From Fibrobacterota bacterium (GTDB lineage: Bacteria; Fibrobacterota; Chitinivibrionia; Chitinivibrionales; Chitinispirillaceae): a stretch of DNA of 64,000 nucleotides. The DNA lies in the NCBI GenBank assembly GCA_023436205.1, contig JAEZKC010000102.1, positions 8,750 through 72,749 on the forward strand, read 5' to 3'. The first letter of the stretch is position 1. Each line of letters begins with the position of its first letter. Made by a program: the position numbers and the translations under genes. The notes beneath the pieces were generated by a model. It was given only the letters and a program-made list of their open reading frames with translations, did no database searches and was not told the origin of the DNA. Below, in pieces: positions 7,741 to 16,277 of this stretch.

Positions 7741-9421
7741 CTGTATCCACCTCGGGATTTGTCCAGCCAGTTTTACCGGTCCTTTTAGCCTTGGATGCTT
7801 TCTTTCCCTTTGCACCCGACTTTTTCTCAGGTTTAGATTCTTCTTCAGCGTAAACAGATGCCAGTTTCCTTTCCTCTTCAGCCTTTGCCTGTTTTGCCCA
7901 GGCTTTGGGCTCAGGCAGCTTGACACGAGCCTCAGCTTCAAATGCAGTAATGTCGACACCCAGAAATAGACAAACATCCTCAGCATCAGCCAGTGAAGCC
8001 GCTGTACTTGCAGCTGCAATCTTTAACTGCTCGCACCATTTTGGAATGACACAGCGCATCAGTTCAACGATGAGATCATCACGACTGAGTTCACGTTTAC
8101 GGAGTTCCCGGTAGTCGTTCCATTCGCCATATCCGTATGCGGTAAACTTTGCACCGTCATCCTCATCATCAGTGTCCTGCCTCGTGCATCCCCAGATGAT
8201 CGCAGTACAGATGATTTCTTCATCGGATTTTTTCAGGATGCAATCCGGCCGCTGCTGTTCACTTTCGAGAAGAGCGATCACTTTTTCAATGACAAGAATT
8301 CTGCGGCGCCGTTCGAGGAGAGAGCGTTTATCTTCGAGAGATTTGGGTCCGGTGGGAGCGGATGAAGACCCATAGGAATTCGAATACATTTTAATGTGCT
8401 TAAGAGATCCTGCCCCGGGCCCATCGATGACAAGTGCTGCAATGGCACCTTCATCGCTCTTTTTGCAGTCATGGCACTGATAGTAGTGGATACAACCCTC
8501 TTTGAGTGAATGATCACTGCCTAAAAAACCATCACCACAACTTCTATCCAGGAGTCGAATATCCGGGTATTTTTCCTTAAGCTTTTCTATGCGGGAGTAA
8601 AGGTATGCTTCAAGTTTTTTGACCCAGCAAACTCTATCAATACAGTGGTCCTTACCATCTTCGAATTCATCCCACAGGTTTACCTGTACACTGGTGCGCT
8701 TTGGACAGGCTTCACAAGAACCAGCATCGAAATCGAGGCTATCATCCTTGAGAGGCCATGGAGCTGTTTTCAGGTTCAGCAGGTAAGATTCGAGTCTGCT
8801 TCTAAGTTCATTTAATGTCATCCCTCGTGAGGTAAAAGGCCTGCCCTCTATGGCATTGCTAAAGAAAGAGTCCTGAATATGACTCTCGAATCTGGATACC
8901 ATTTCAAGATGAGCCCCGGACCACGCCTGAATTCCATGTGCATCATCGGGATCGCTGAGAGCATCCAGCCATGACTGTGTCAAGTTGGAAAGCTTTGCAC
9001 GTTTGGCCACCCAGCGTACAGACTTACCCAGCTTGTCTGCAACTTCTTCGACAGTCAACCCGTCATTAAGAAGAGTACAGATCCCCTGGGATTCTTCAAG
9101 TGGACTTAAACCCTCACGCTGCAGGTTTTCAGTCACGGTGATTTCGTGAGCTTCGCGATCGGAAAGCTCCTCTATCCTAGCCGGTACCGGCATATCCAGT
9201 TCACCGCATGCACGGCAGCGCCGTTCGCCGCAGACAATCTCAAAGTGCCCATTAATGGATGGATGAGGACGGAGAATAGGGAACTGCAGCACACCCTTTG
9301 ATCTGATGCTGTTAACAAGATCATCAATGTTTGCAGTGCGGTCCTTCCGGTTGTTTACAGGTGAGGGATGGATGATTCCGAATGGAATCAGTTTGATGAC
9401 AGGTTCTTGTACGGATAACAT
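7724..9421 (-). CDS. ParB/RepB/Spo0J-like protein
   Basis: 565 residues. The N-terminal ParB domain is clear: HPSPVNNR, LVNSIRSKGVLQFPI, the CTP-binding GERRCRA box and TVTENLQREGLSPLEE, then a KorB-like HTH (LTVEEVADKLGKSVRWVAKRAKL). A middle Cys motif, CEACPKR with CIDRVCWVKK, is typical of phage members. The C-terminus is a Lys/Ala/Gly-rich tail. Start at 9421 has AAGGAGGA upstream. No ParA-like gene is near, so a transcription or replication role is as likely as partition. Confidence 0.85.
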   Translation of the reverse strand: MLSVQEPVIKLIPFGIIHPSPVNNRKDRTANIDDLVNSIRSKGVLQFPILRPHPSINGHFEIVCGERRCRACGELDMPVPARIEELSDREAHEITVTENLQREGLSPLEESQGICTLLNDGLTVEEVADKLGKSVRWVAKRAKLSNLTQSWLDALSDPDDAHGIQAWSGAHLEMVSRFESHIQDSFFSNAIEGRPFTSRGMTLNELRSRLESYLLNLKTAPWPLKDDSLDFDAGSCEACPKRTSVQVNLWDEFEDGKDHCIDRVCWVKKLEAYLYSRIEKLKEKYPDIRLLDRSCGDGFLGSDHSLKEGCIHYYQCHDCKKSDEGAIAALVIDGPGAGSLKHIKMYSNSYGSSSAPTGPKSLEDKRSLLERRRRILVIEKVIALLESEQQRPDCILKKSDEEIICTAIIWGCTRQDTDDEDDGAKFTAYGYGEWNDYRELRKRELSRDDLIVELMRCVIPKWCEQLKIAAASTAASLADAEDVCLFLGVDITAFEAEARVKLPEPKAWAKQAKAEEERKLASVYAEEESKPEKKSGAKGKKASKAKRTGKTGWTNPEVDTDATED

Positions 9422-9431
9422 AAATCCTCCT

Positions 9432-9851
9432 TCAGAACAGCGAGAGCTGCTCTGCTTCAATAATTGGTTGTTTAGGTAATTCCGGTTTTACAGGAGACGG
9501 TAATGCCGGGGCCACCATCTTTGGAGGCAGCACAGGCACAGGTTCAGATACCGGGTTGGGTGAAGGAGTTCCGTTCTTAATCAGTTCAGAACCAATCTCT
9601 TCTATTATAGCCAGTATCGGTTTCGCACCTCTGGATCTTCTGTAGTTGTCAAGCCGATTGAGGTATTCATCCCATTCTTCCACCATGAATTCTCTTTTAA
9701 GTGCACGGAAGGCACTATACCCTTTACGCCTAAGATCAGGCGCATGTGACAGTATGCCCTCAATGGCCTTCCCGAGCAGCTGGTAGGTATATTCATCCCA
9801 GTGACTCGCTTCAGCTGCAGGAATGCCGCCGTGTGTGAATTCAGCTGACAT
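9432..9851 (-). CDS. Phage protein ending in a clamp-binding motif
   Basis: About 139 residues from MSAEFTHGG; the ATG lies inside the end of the preceding gene (11-base overlap). The N-terminal half is helical (HWDEYTYQLLGKAIEGILSHA). The C-terminal third is Pro-rich linker (PVPVLPPKMVAPALPSP) leading to the last residues EAEQLSLF, a consensus beta-clamp-binding pentapeptide on a flexible tail. This suggests recruitment to the host replication clamp. Fold of the N-terminal half unknown. Confidence 0.6.
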   Translation of the reverse strand: MSAEFTHGGIPAAEASHWDEYTYQLLGKAIEGILSHAPDLRRKGYSAFRALKREFMVEEWDEYLNRLDNYRRSRGAKPILAIIEEIGSELIKNGTPSPNPVSEPVPVLPPKMVAPALPSPVKPELPKQPIIEAEQLSLF

Positions 9852-10431
9852 GTGCACCACTTGAGACAACGATTGAAAAGCCGTTACCGAAAATGCAGAG
9901 CCTGTCTTTATCAAACTGCACTGAGTTGATATCACAGGGGATCATCTGATCAAGAAGTTGGGTATGAAGATCGCGTGCCGTACGGATGAGATCAGAGTAT
10001 GGGCTGTGCTGTTCTTTTTCGGAAACGCCTGCCTCAGCCATTTCATCTGCCCTTTTTACCAGCTCTGCTTCCTCAGATTCTGGAATAAGGTTTATCGGCG
10101 TAGCATTTTGAACAGCAGAGGGGGCGTCCATAGACCAATTGTTGACACCCTTTAGAGCCATGAGCTTTGCAGTCAACTCCTTTACTTTTGAATCGTTGCC
10201 TCTTCTCTTGTAATAAGATCTGAGTTGTGTGATTCGCTTGACATCAAGCTGCTGTTTACTGAGCGGTTTCTTGGCCATTGAACACTCCTCGCACTTCTCC
10301 TGCTCGATTTCTGCAGGTGTAAATAGGGTATGACAATCGGGGCACTGCTTCGGCCTGAGAATAAAACTCTGACCAGAAAGAGCAAAATGCTCCGGATCAG
10401 GATTAACGGGTTTCAGAAATGTGTTTGACAT
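9841..10431 (-). CDS. Phage protein with zinc knuckle
   Basis: About 196 residues from MSNTFLKPVNPDP; GAGGAAGG upstream supports this ATG, which lies inside the end of the kinase-like gene. CPDCHTLFTPAEIEQ with CEECSM forms a four-Cys zinc site, followed by a basic helical stretch (KRITQLRSYYKRRG). Unknown function. Confidence 0.6.
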   Translation of the reverse strand: MSNTFLKPVNPDPEHFALSGQSFILRPKQCPDCHTLFTPAEIEQEKCEECSMAKKPLSKQQLDVKRITQLRSYYKRRGNDSKVKELTAKLMALKGVNNWSMDAPSAVQNATPINLIPESEEAELVKRADEMAEAGVSEKEQHSPYSDLIRTARDLHTQLLDQMIPCDINSVQFDKDRLCIFGNGFSIVVSSGAHVS

Positions 10432-10888
10432 AATGAAAGCCTTCCTCATCAGTTACAGGCTCAAACTTTTGAATCATTTCATTGACAATTTGAGTCCAGT
10501 GTTCTTCGGTGTAACCGCGCGGATCTCTCTGGCGCCGCTGGAGCATTTCGGGATTGTAAGGAAATACCCAAGCGGTAATGGTTGCTCCCGGGCAGAAGTG
10601 GCGAAGCTGGATAACCAGACGTCGACGGTCACGCTCTGATAATATCCAGGTGGATTCATCAACAATGAGACTGAACCCTGAAGCAAACAATGTAGTCATC
10701 ATTGCAAGAATAGCCTGTCTCAGATCGTACTCACTATCCTCGATGAAGGTATATTTTCCCCACAACATCTCCCGCAAAGAGTCCGGTGAAATGATGAGGG
10801 TATCGGTTCTGTCTTTTAAAAGTTCCCGGGCAAAGGTGGTCTTACCTGCCCCGGGCAACCCGACAAGCACGTCAATTTGCTTTTTCAC
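10403..10888 (-). CDS. P-loop nucleotide kinase-like ATPase
   Basis: About 161 residues from a GTG start with AGGAG five bases upstream. The Walker A motif GLPGAGKTTFA is near the N-terminus, SPDSLREMLWGKY follows, and a Walker-B-like LIVDEST lies about residue 80. A basic stretch (ERDRRRLVIQL) and RRQRDPRG complete a layout like polynucleotide-kinase or zeta-toxin-type small kinases. Substrate unknown; nucleic-acid end processing is plausible. Confidence 0.7.
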   Translation of the reverse strand: MKKQIDVLVGLPGAGKTTFARELLKDRTDTLIISPDSLREMLWGKYTFIEDSEYDLRQAILAMMTTLFASGFSLIVDESTWILSERDRRRLVIQLRHFCPGATITAWVFPYNPEMLQRRQRDPRGYTEEHWTQIVNEMIQKFEPVTDEEGFHYVKHISETR

Positions 10889-11108
10889 GAATACTCCTTT
10901 TAGGCTGATCTGTTGTGTAAACAAGCTGCCCCTTTTCCCATTCGATAAGAGATGTCAGGGGGTATACAATTCTCTTTCCCAGCAGAAGCCACGATGGCCC
11001 CTTGCCCTGAGCTCTCCATCTCCGGAGAGTGCGGGATGTAATCTTTCCGCACCAGCGACGGCAGACCTCTTCGTCATCCAGGTAGACTTCTTTAACAACC
11101 GCATTCAT
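10872..11108 (-). CDS. Excisionase-like HTH protein
   Basis: 78 residues. LDDEEVCRRWCGKITSRTL followed by RRWRAQGKGPSWLLLGKRIVY is the winged-helix HTH_17/excisionase layout. It could be an excisionase or an early regulator. It sits near the start of the leftward early operon, overlaps the kinase-like gene by 17 bases and follows the first gene after one base. Confidence 0.65.
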   Translation of the reverse strand: MNAVVKEVYLDDEEVCRRWCGKITSRTLRRWRAQGKGPSWLLLGKRIVYPLTSLIEWEKGQLVYTTDQPKRSIREKAN

Positions 11109-11109
11109 C

Positions 11110-11355
11110 TCAGTTCACCATCATGGTTACAGAGTCAAAGCGACTGTGCTCAGGAATAGTTTTCTTGAGCTCATCAGCAGGTATGTCCATAGCTGAGGCG
11201 ATTGCATCGATGCACTCATCAAGAAACCGGTCGAATTCAGATGTGTTAGCAGGTCCGCTCACTGTGATCTCAAGCTCCATCGTTACTTTTTTAGGCACAA
11301 AACACCCCCGTGGGTCAATAAATTGACATTTACAGAAAACTGTAGATTTTGTCAT
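11110..11355 (-). CDS. First gene of the early operon, unknown
   Basis: 81 residues, not recognised; LEITVSGPANTSEFDRFLDECI in the middle. The outer ATG (11355) lacks a ribosome-binding site, while an in-frame GTG at about residue 20 follows GGGGGTG, so a shorter protein is possible. It lies directly behind the divergent control region. Confidence 0.5.
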   Translation of the reverse strand: MTKSTVFCKCQFIDPRGCFVPKKVTMELEITVSGPANTSEFDRFLDECIDAIASAMDIPADELKKTIPEHSRFDSVTMMVN

Positions 11356-11509
11356 TTGTTATTAGCGCATTTCGAACTGTCTGAATGCTAATCTAAATTC
11401 ACGGATTCGGTTTTCGGTGCATTCCGCAGAACTTTTTTTAATTTTTTCCAGATGCACCGAAAAAGCAACCCAAGCACCTATATTGCGGATTAGACCTCAA
11501 CCCATACGG
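11356..11509. promoter_or_regulatory. Divergent control region with 12-bp inverted repeat
   Basis: The gap separates the leftward early operon from the rightward replication gene, so it must hold divergent promoters. TTTTCGGTGCAT (11411-11422) and its exact complement ATGCACCGAAAA (11452-11463) are 29 bases apart, flanking an AT-rich stretch. This is what a bound repressor or activator pair would use. No confident -35/-10 boxes could be picked by eye. Confidence 0.5.
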
Positions 11510-14254
11510 ATGACTATGATCGACTTTTCAGCAATAAACAGTGCAGCTCTTTTGAATTTTCGCTCCCTGGTGGAGGAATGGCTACCCAATGGCAAAGCCA
11601 GAGGCAGAGAGTGGGTAATTGGAGATCTGGATGGAAACCCCGGCGATTCACTTTCAATAAATGTTGATTCAGGCATCTGGAAGGACTTCGCCAGTGGAGA
11701 AGGAGGTAGCGATCCTATCGGGCTGTATGCTGCCATCAGAAGAATAAAGCAAGGTGAGGCAGCACTGGAACTGGCAAAGCGGTTTGGAATCAGGACGGAT
11801 GAAAAAGCATCAACCGCAGAAAGCGCCAGTTCCACACCATCAAAAGCTCCTCCAGCACGAAAGAAGGCAGTAGTATGGAAACCGCTGATACCAGTACCAC
11901 AGGAAGCTCCTCCTCCACCCCGGGTATATGTCAGAACAGAAGGAAGCGCACGGCACGAATACCAGATCGATGACAGCTGGGAATATCGCACTGCGGAAGG
12001 CGGGCTGATTGGGTATGTTGTGCGGTACCGGACAAAATCCGGAAAAGAGACTCCACCCCTCACCTACTGCGAAAAAGCAGGAGGCGCAAAGGAGTGGCGT
12101 TTTCTGAGTTTTCCCAAGCCGCTACCACTCTACAATCTGCCAAGGCTGACACAGGCGCCATCGCAACCGGTTCTTGGTGTAGAGGGAGAGAAGTGCGCCC
12201 GGGAACTGCAGCGGCTTTTTGATGACAATGGAACTCAGATTACAGTCACATGTTGGCCGGGTGGTTGCAACGCTATCGCCAATGTAGACTGGAGCCCTCT
12301 GAAAGGACGCAACTTCTGTTACTGGCCCGACGCAGATCTGAAGACTTACACCGGTCGCCATCCAAAAGCTGGTCAAACCATGGACAAGCATGAGCAGCCA
12401 GGATTCAAAGCTGCTTTGAAGATTGCCGAAAAAGTCAAGAATATTGCATCCAAGGTGCACCTGGTAGATCCTCCGGAGGGGAAACCGGATGGGTGGGATG
12501 TCTACGATGCAATTCACGAAGACAAGATGACGGTGCAGCAGATCCTTGACCTCATAAAAGCACGTAAGATCGATCCTCCAAATATCGACACCGACAACAA
12601 TGATCCCCTTGCAGGCGCCCCCTTCAGATGTTTGGGCTACCATGAGGATTACCACTATTATCTTCCTGAGGGCACAGGTCAAGTAAAAGCGATAAAGGGC
12701 GAGTCTCACAATGCAAGTGCCCTATTGACGCTTGCCCCACTCACCTTCTGGTGGTCCAGATTCGCTTGTAAGAAAGGTCCCGACTGGATACGTGCGGCAA
12801 ACGCGGTACTTCGAGCAAGTGAAAAGATGCGGGTGTATGATCCATCAAAGCGAAGAGGACGCGGGGCCTGGTGGGATCAGGGGAAAATCGTTGTGCATTT
12901 CGGAGAATCGCTCCTTGTTGATGGCAAACCCAAGGGATTGACAGACATAAAAACCAGATTCATCTACGAAGCAGGACTTCGCATCGAGGACACTCTTGCA
13001 AAGCCACTTCCGGATCATGCTGCCACCAAACTCGGAGAGATTATAAAACTGCTATGGTGGGACAGACCTGCTCATTCGATTTATGCATCAGGGTGGTGTG
13101 TTCTTGCCAGTATTTGCGGTGCAATGGACTGGAGGCCCCACATGTGGGTAACCGGCCCCAGTGGCACAGGTAAATCATGGTTTCTCTCAAATGTTATTCG
13201 GCCGTGTATAGGCCCGTGGGGTGTTTTTGTTGCAGCAGACACATCTGCCCCGGGTATAAGACAGACCCTTCGGAGTGATGCTCTCCCTGTGCTTTTCGAT
13301 GAATCTGAAGGTGAGGATGAACGCGGTCGACAGAGGATGCATGGGGTTTTCGAGCTGATGCGGCAGAGTTCGAATGAATCCGGTGCAAAGATCCGGAAAG
13401 GGACTCAGAGCCAAAAAGCAATGGACTTTGACATACGATCTATGTTCTGTCTATCCAGCATTGGAGTGAATATTACCCAGAGAGCGGATCTGTCTCGAAT
13501 CATTGTGGTATCGTTGCACAAACCTCGACACTTGACCAGGGAACAACGAGAGCAGCACTTTACAAAACTATGCAATATGGTGCAGGAAATTCTCACTCCG
13601 GATTGGTGTGCATCTCTCAGGGCACGCACCATTTCACTCATTCCTGTCATTCGAGAAAATAGCAGGAGGTTTTCTCAGGCTATATCAGAACACCTTGGAG
13701 ACAGGCGTTTGGGAGATCAGGCAGGTGCTCTCGCTGCGGGATCGTACTCATTGTACTCATCAGCAGTCATCGATCTTGACAGTGCTCGCCAGTGGGCCCA
13801 GGAGGCGGGATGGGAAGATCTGACTGAAGCGGACCAGACAGATGAGCGGGTGTGTCTGGAAACAATCCTGCAATACGTGATTAAGGATGGTGGTCGAGAG
13901 GTTAGTGTAGAGGAGTGCCTGGTGGAACTGGCGAACAGAAGCCCATCGCTTTCGGGGATGGAGGCCCTTACCGATGATCAGCAGAGATATGTTGCAGCAT
14001 TGAAGCGTATCGGGATTCGTCTCGATCCGGATGAGCGTGATTCAAGTCAGTATCGATTGTGGATTTCCGATTCACACACAGGGCTCAAGAAAGTACTTGA
14101 GAAGACTCCCTGGCCTCAGACATGGGGAAGATTGCTTAAGCGGCTTCCTGAGGCTGAAACGAAGCCTGTGCTGCGTTTCTTCAGCACCAGCACCAGGGCG
14201 ACAGGTATTCCTTGGAAAGTGGTGATCGGAGATGATGGAGGGAAAACTCCGTAG
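11510..14254 (+). CDS. Phage primase/helicase (Toprim plus P-loop ATPase)
   Basis: About 914 residues; the start MTMIDFSAIN is preferred over an upstream ATG that overlaps the inverted repeat. N-terminal IWKDFASGEGGSDPIGLYA is typical of phage primase N-termini. Next comes a Toprim-like part (GVEGEKCAREL, WPGGCNAI, YWPDADL, DGWDVYDAI). From about residue 545 there is a DUF927/D5-like helicase with Walker A GPSGTGKSW and Walker B LPVLFDES. It should prime and unwind phage DNA at replication. It is the only large gene of the replication block and is transcribed away from the early operon. Confidence 0.8.
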   Translation: MTMIDFSAINSAALLNFRSLVEEWLPNGKARGREWVIGDLDGNPGDSLSINVDSGIWKDFASGEGGSDPIGLYAAIRRIKQGEAALELAKRFGIRTDEKASTAESASSTPSKAPPARKKAVVWKPLIPVPQEAPPPPRVYVRTEGSARHEYQIDDSWEYRTAEGGLIGYVVRYRTKSGKETPPLTYCEKAGGAKEWRFLSFPKPLPLYNLPRLTQAPSQPVLGVEGEKCARELQRLFDDNGTQITVTCWPGGCNAIANVDWSPLKGRNFCYWPDADLKTYTGRHPKAGQTMDKHEQPGFKAALKIAEKVKNIASKVHLVDPPEGKPDGWDVYDAIHEDKMTVQQILDLIKARKIDPPNIDTDNNDPLAGAPFRCLGYHEDYHYYLPEGTGQVKAIKGESHNASALLTLAPLTFWWSRFACKKGPDWIRAANAVLRASEKMRVYDPSKRRGRGAWWDQGKIVVHFGESLLVDGKPKGLTDIKTRFIYEAGLRIEDTLAKPLPDHAATKLGEIIKLLWWDRPAHSIYASGWCVLASICGAMDWRPHMWVTGPSGTGKSWFLSNVIRPCIGPWGVFVAADTSAPGIRQTLRSDALPVLFDESEGEDERGRQRMHGVFELMRQSSNESGAKIRKGTQSQKAMDFDIRSMFCLSSIGVNITQRADLSRIIVVSLHKPRHLTREQREQHFTKLCNMVQEILTPDWCASLRARTISLIPVIRENSRRFSQAISEHLGDRRLGDQAGALAAGSYSLYSSAVIDLDSARQWAQEAGWEDLTEADQTDERVCLETILQYVIKDGGREVSVEECLVELANRSPSLSGMEALTDDQQRYVAALKRIGIRLDPDERDSSQYRLWISDSHTGLKKVLEKTPWPQTWGRLLKRLPEAETKPVLRFFSTSTRATGIPWKVVIGDDGGKTP

Positions 14255-14289
14255 CCTGTGATGAATTATATTCACCTTCGGAGGTGACT

Positions 14290-14463
14290 ATGAAATGCCC
14301 GGTTAAAGATAAGTGCTCCAGGAGAAACTGTGAGAAGTTTTCCCAGATAACAACAACCAATTGCACCTGTGTGGAGTGTCTAAAAAGTGCAAATGATAAG
14401 AGCTATTGCGAGTACTCCGGGGATCTGTACTGCATTAAGGGTGATTGTTTGGGTGTAAAGTAG
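14290..14463 (+). CDS. Small Cys-rich protein
   Basis: 57 residues with nine cysteines (MKCPVKDKCSRRNCEKF, CTCVEC, YCEYSGDLYCIKGDCL). GGAGGT is placed well before the ATG, 35 bases after the primase/helicase stop, so it is probably cotranscribed. Cys spacing suggests one or two zinc sites. Confidence 0.6.
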   Translation: MKCPVKDKCSRRNCEKFSQITTTNCTCVECLKSANDKSYCEYSGDLYCIKGDCLGVK

Positions 14464-14580
14464 TGTCGTTATCGATCAAGAGGGGAAGAACCACCCGTTC
14501 AAAATATGCTGACATCTTTTTTATCATACAATTAAACGCATATCTCTCAAGAAAAAATTCATTTATCAAGCTTTGACGTA

Positions 14581-14797
14581 CTAACGAAGCATTCCTGCTG
14601 CAATCTCTTTCCTCGGACCAAGTTGTTGGAACAGCAATGCCAGTCGAAGGTCTTTTACATCTGCATCGTCCCTGGTCAAACTGCTCTGTGCGTAGATGAT
14701 ACTCAAGAGCAAGTAGTTCATATAGAGCAAATTTCTGTCTTGGTATGAGATTGGCCCAGAATTGCATAATCTGATCAAAATCCTTACTTTCACTCAT
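14581..14797 (-). pseudogene. Frameshifted small phage gene
   Basis: GAGGAATCT precedes an ATG starting MSESKDFDQIMQFWANL. After TEQFDQ the sensible sequence continues in the next frame as DDADVKDLRLALLFQQLG and ends at 14581. One extra G in a GGG run near 14671 accounts for the switch. Unrepaired, the first frame runs on to 14435 as unconvincing sequence. It could be a true pseudogene, a sequencing error or a rare frameshift. The repaired product would be about 71 residues. Confidence 0.45.
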
Positions 14798-14811
14798 AGA
14801 TTCCTCTTTTT

Positions 14812-15042
14812 TTATACGGTAACTTCTTCAAAAGAAGCATCTTCAATTTGCGGGATGTCACTTTTTGAACCACTGCGAATAAAATCATACCGCCTGGGAA
14901 GGTTACGTTCGATTTGTCCAATTCGGTACGTACCGTTTGCTTTGATGCAAAGACACTCTATAATCCCCAATTCTACTGCTATTACAATTTGTTCATCGTC
15001 TCCGCAACGTGAAACGATATCGTATAGTTTGAATTCTTCCAC
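14812..15042 (-). CDS. Phage protein, unknown
   Basis: About 76 residues if the GTG at 15042 is used (VEEFKLYDIVSRCG). The frame is open upstream to 15162 but overlaps the HTH gene there. RYDFIRSGSKSDIPQIEDASF ends the protein. No family recognised and the start is uncertain. Confidence 0.45.
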   Translation of the reverse strand: MEEFKLYDIVSRCGDDEQIVIAVELGIIECLCIKANGTYRIGQIERNLPRRYDFIRSGSKSDIPQIEDASFEEVTV

Positions 15043-15064
15043 TGATTTTTCCCAGCGTATGTTG

Positions 15065-15298
15065 TTAGATTTTTCCCTGCATTCTCGCTTTAAGAAATGT
15101 TGCTCTATCAAAAACCAATTCGCGACCGACACGTTGAGGTTTAGGGAGAATACCCTCTTCAATTTTGCGGTAAACAGTCCTCCTGCTCTTACCGGTTAAT
15201 CTGCAGATATCACTTGTTGTCACCAGCTCGGTCGATGTCCCCTGCAGCAGAAGCTGGGCAACCCGCTGGGCGATTCGTTCAATCTCATTTTCAGTCAT
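15065..15298 (-). CDS. HTH_17/excisionase-like DNA-binding protein
   Basis: 77 residues from MTENEIERI, with GGGGTGA upstream and ATGA overlap with the previous stop. LVTTSDICRLTGKSRRTVYRKIEEGILPKP is a MerR-like/HTH_17 helix-turn-helix and RVGRELVFDRATFLKARMQ the wing. It could be an excisionase or a regulator. It is one of two such proteins in the prophage. Confidence 0.65.
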   Translation of the reverse strand: MTENEIERIAQRVAQLLLQGTSTELVTTSDICRLTGKSRRTVYRKIEEGILPKPQRVGRELVFDRATFLKARMQGKI

Positions 15299-15504
15299 GA
15301 GATCACCCCTTTTTCCATAAAATTTTCCAGGCAATCCATCCATGCACGATTGTAAATACTCTTGGCAAAGCCTTTTAACTCTTCTGTTGTAATCATCGCA
15401 ACACCATCAGGTTGTTTTTTCGAAAGCTCATCCCACACTTTATTAAATTTTTTATCCCGTGGATTTGCGATTTTTCGTCTTGGTTTGTATTGAAGCGTTG
15501 ACAT
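15295..15504 (-). CDS. Small phage protein, unknown
   Basis: 69 residues, basic N-terminus (QYKPRRKIANPRDKKF) and helical C-terminus (FAKSIYNRAWMDCLENFM). GGAGTG precedes the ATG, and its stop overlaps the next start as ATGA. No family recognised. Confidence 0.55.
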   Translation of the reverse strand: MSTLQYKPRRKIANPRDKKFNKVWDELSKKQPDGVAMITTEELKGFAKSIYNRAWMDCLENFMEKGVIS

Positions 15505-15505
15505 T

Positions 15506-15937
15506 TCAGCACTCCACAGTTAAGGTGATTTTAGCTCTGAAAGAATAGGATCTGCACCGTCTTTTATGTGCTCGCAGTGCACTGACAGCTCTTAAAAAAG
15601 ACTCAAGCTTCCCTTCGCTTTTAAGCTTTTTAAGTGCCCGGTTGAGTCTCGACTTTACTCCTTCAACTTTTAAATTAAGGAGCAGCGCGAGTTCTTCCAG
15701 ATCGTTAACACCTTCGGGGTAATCATCGACAAGAGAATCGATGGCCAACTTATGAAGAAAATCGGGGCCCCATTCGAGCACGTATTTTTGTTGAACAAGG
15801 TTTCCTTCCAGCGCCTGTTCCATCTCTCTTTTTGACCAGTTCATCTTGGCCATTGCATCTTCAAGTGTCAAAAACTCCCCCACCGGCTTTCTCGGAAAAG
15901 GGACCGGGTACTGCGGTAATTCGAGAATCTCAATCAT
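15506..15937 (-). CDS. Phage protein with sigma-like helical segment
   Basis: 143 residues from MIEILELPQ. EFLTLEDAMAKMNWSKREMEQAL looks like an HTH. LEELALLLNLKVEGVKSRLNRALKKLKSEGK resembles the end of sigma region 4 (helix, turn, then basic helix). It may be a DNA-binding regulator; assignment is by pattern only. Confidence 0.5.
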   Translation of the reverse strand: MIEILELPQYPVPFPRKPVGEFLTLEDAMAKMNWSKREMEQALEGNLVQQKYVLEWGPDFLHKLAIDSLVDDYPEGVNDLEELALLLNLKVEGVKSRLNRALKKLKSEGKLESFLRAVSALRAHKRRCRSYSFRAKITLTVEC

Positions 15938-15966
15938 GAGAAGTAACCCCTGAGAAAGTGAGAAAA

Positions 15967-16146
15967 TCATCCTTTATTGTGTGTGTCAATAGTATCTGAC
16001 GAACTGACTACTCCAGCTGAAGCAGATTTTTTTTTCTCTAACATTTCTATTCCTGCCAGGTACACCTGCTTGTTGGTAAACTTCTTTCCGATCTGGTCCC
16101 TGCGTTGCTCTTCTGAATCAGAAAGAACAAATCGAATCTCTTTCAC
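15967..16146 (-). CDS. Small phage protein, unknown
   Basis: 59 residues from GTG with a near-perfect AGGAGG four bases upstream (VKEIRFVLSDSEEQRRD); an ATG at 16170 lacks such a site. Contains FTNKQVYLAGIEMLEKKK, reminiscent of small ribbon-helix-helix proteins. First gene of this leftward block, back to back with the repressor. Confidence 0.5.
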   Translation of the reverse strand: MKEIRFVLSDSEEQRRDQIGKKFTNKQVYLAGIEMLEKKKSASAGVVSSSDTIDTHNKG

Positions 16147-16230
16147 ACGTCCTCCTTGTTTCTGTGGCATGCCTTTTGTAATTTCAATGGTGGCGTTTCA
16201 ATCACTCACTCAATCAAAGTATAACATTTT

Positions 16231-16277
16231 GTTGAATCATAATCAACGAAATTTTGAATCGGAGCAACAATTTGTTG
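16231..16277. promoter_or_regulatory. Repressor operator candidates at the divergent promoter
   Basis: Two palindromes sit between the divergent small-gene block and the repressor. They are GTTGA-7-TCAAC at 16231-16247 and CAACAA-T-TTGTTG at 16265-16277. The second covers the spacer and start codon of the repressor gene. Location fits autoregulation of a phage repressor. Confidence 0.5.
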
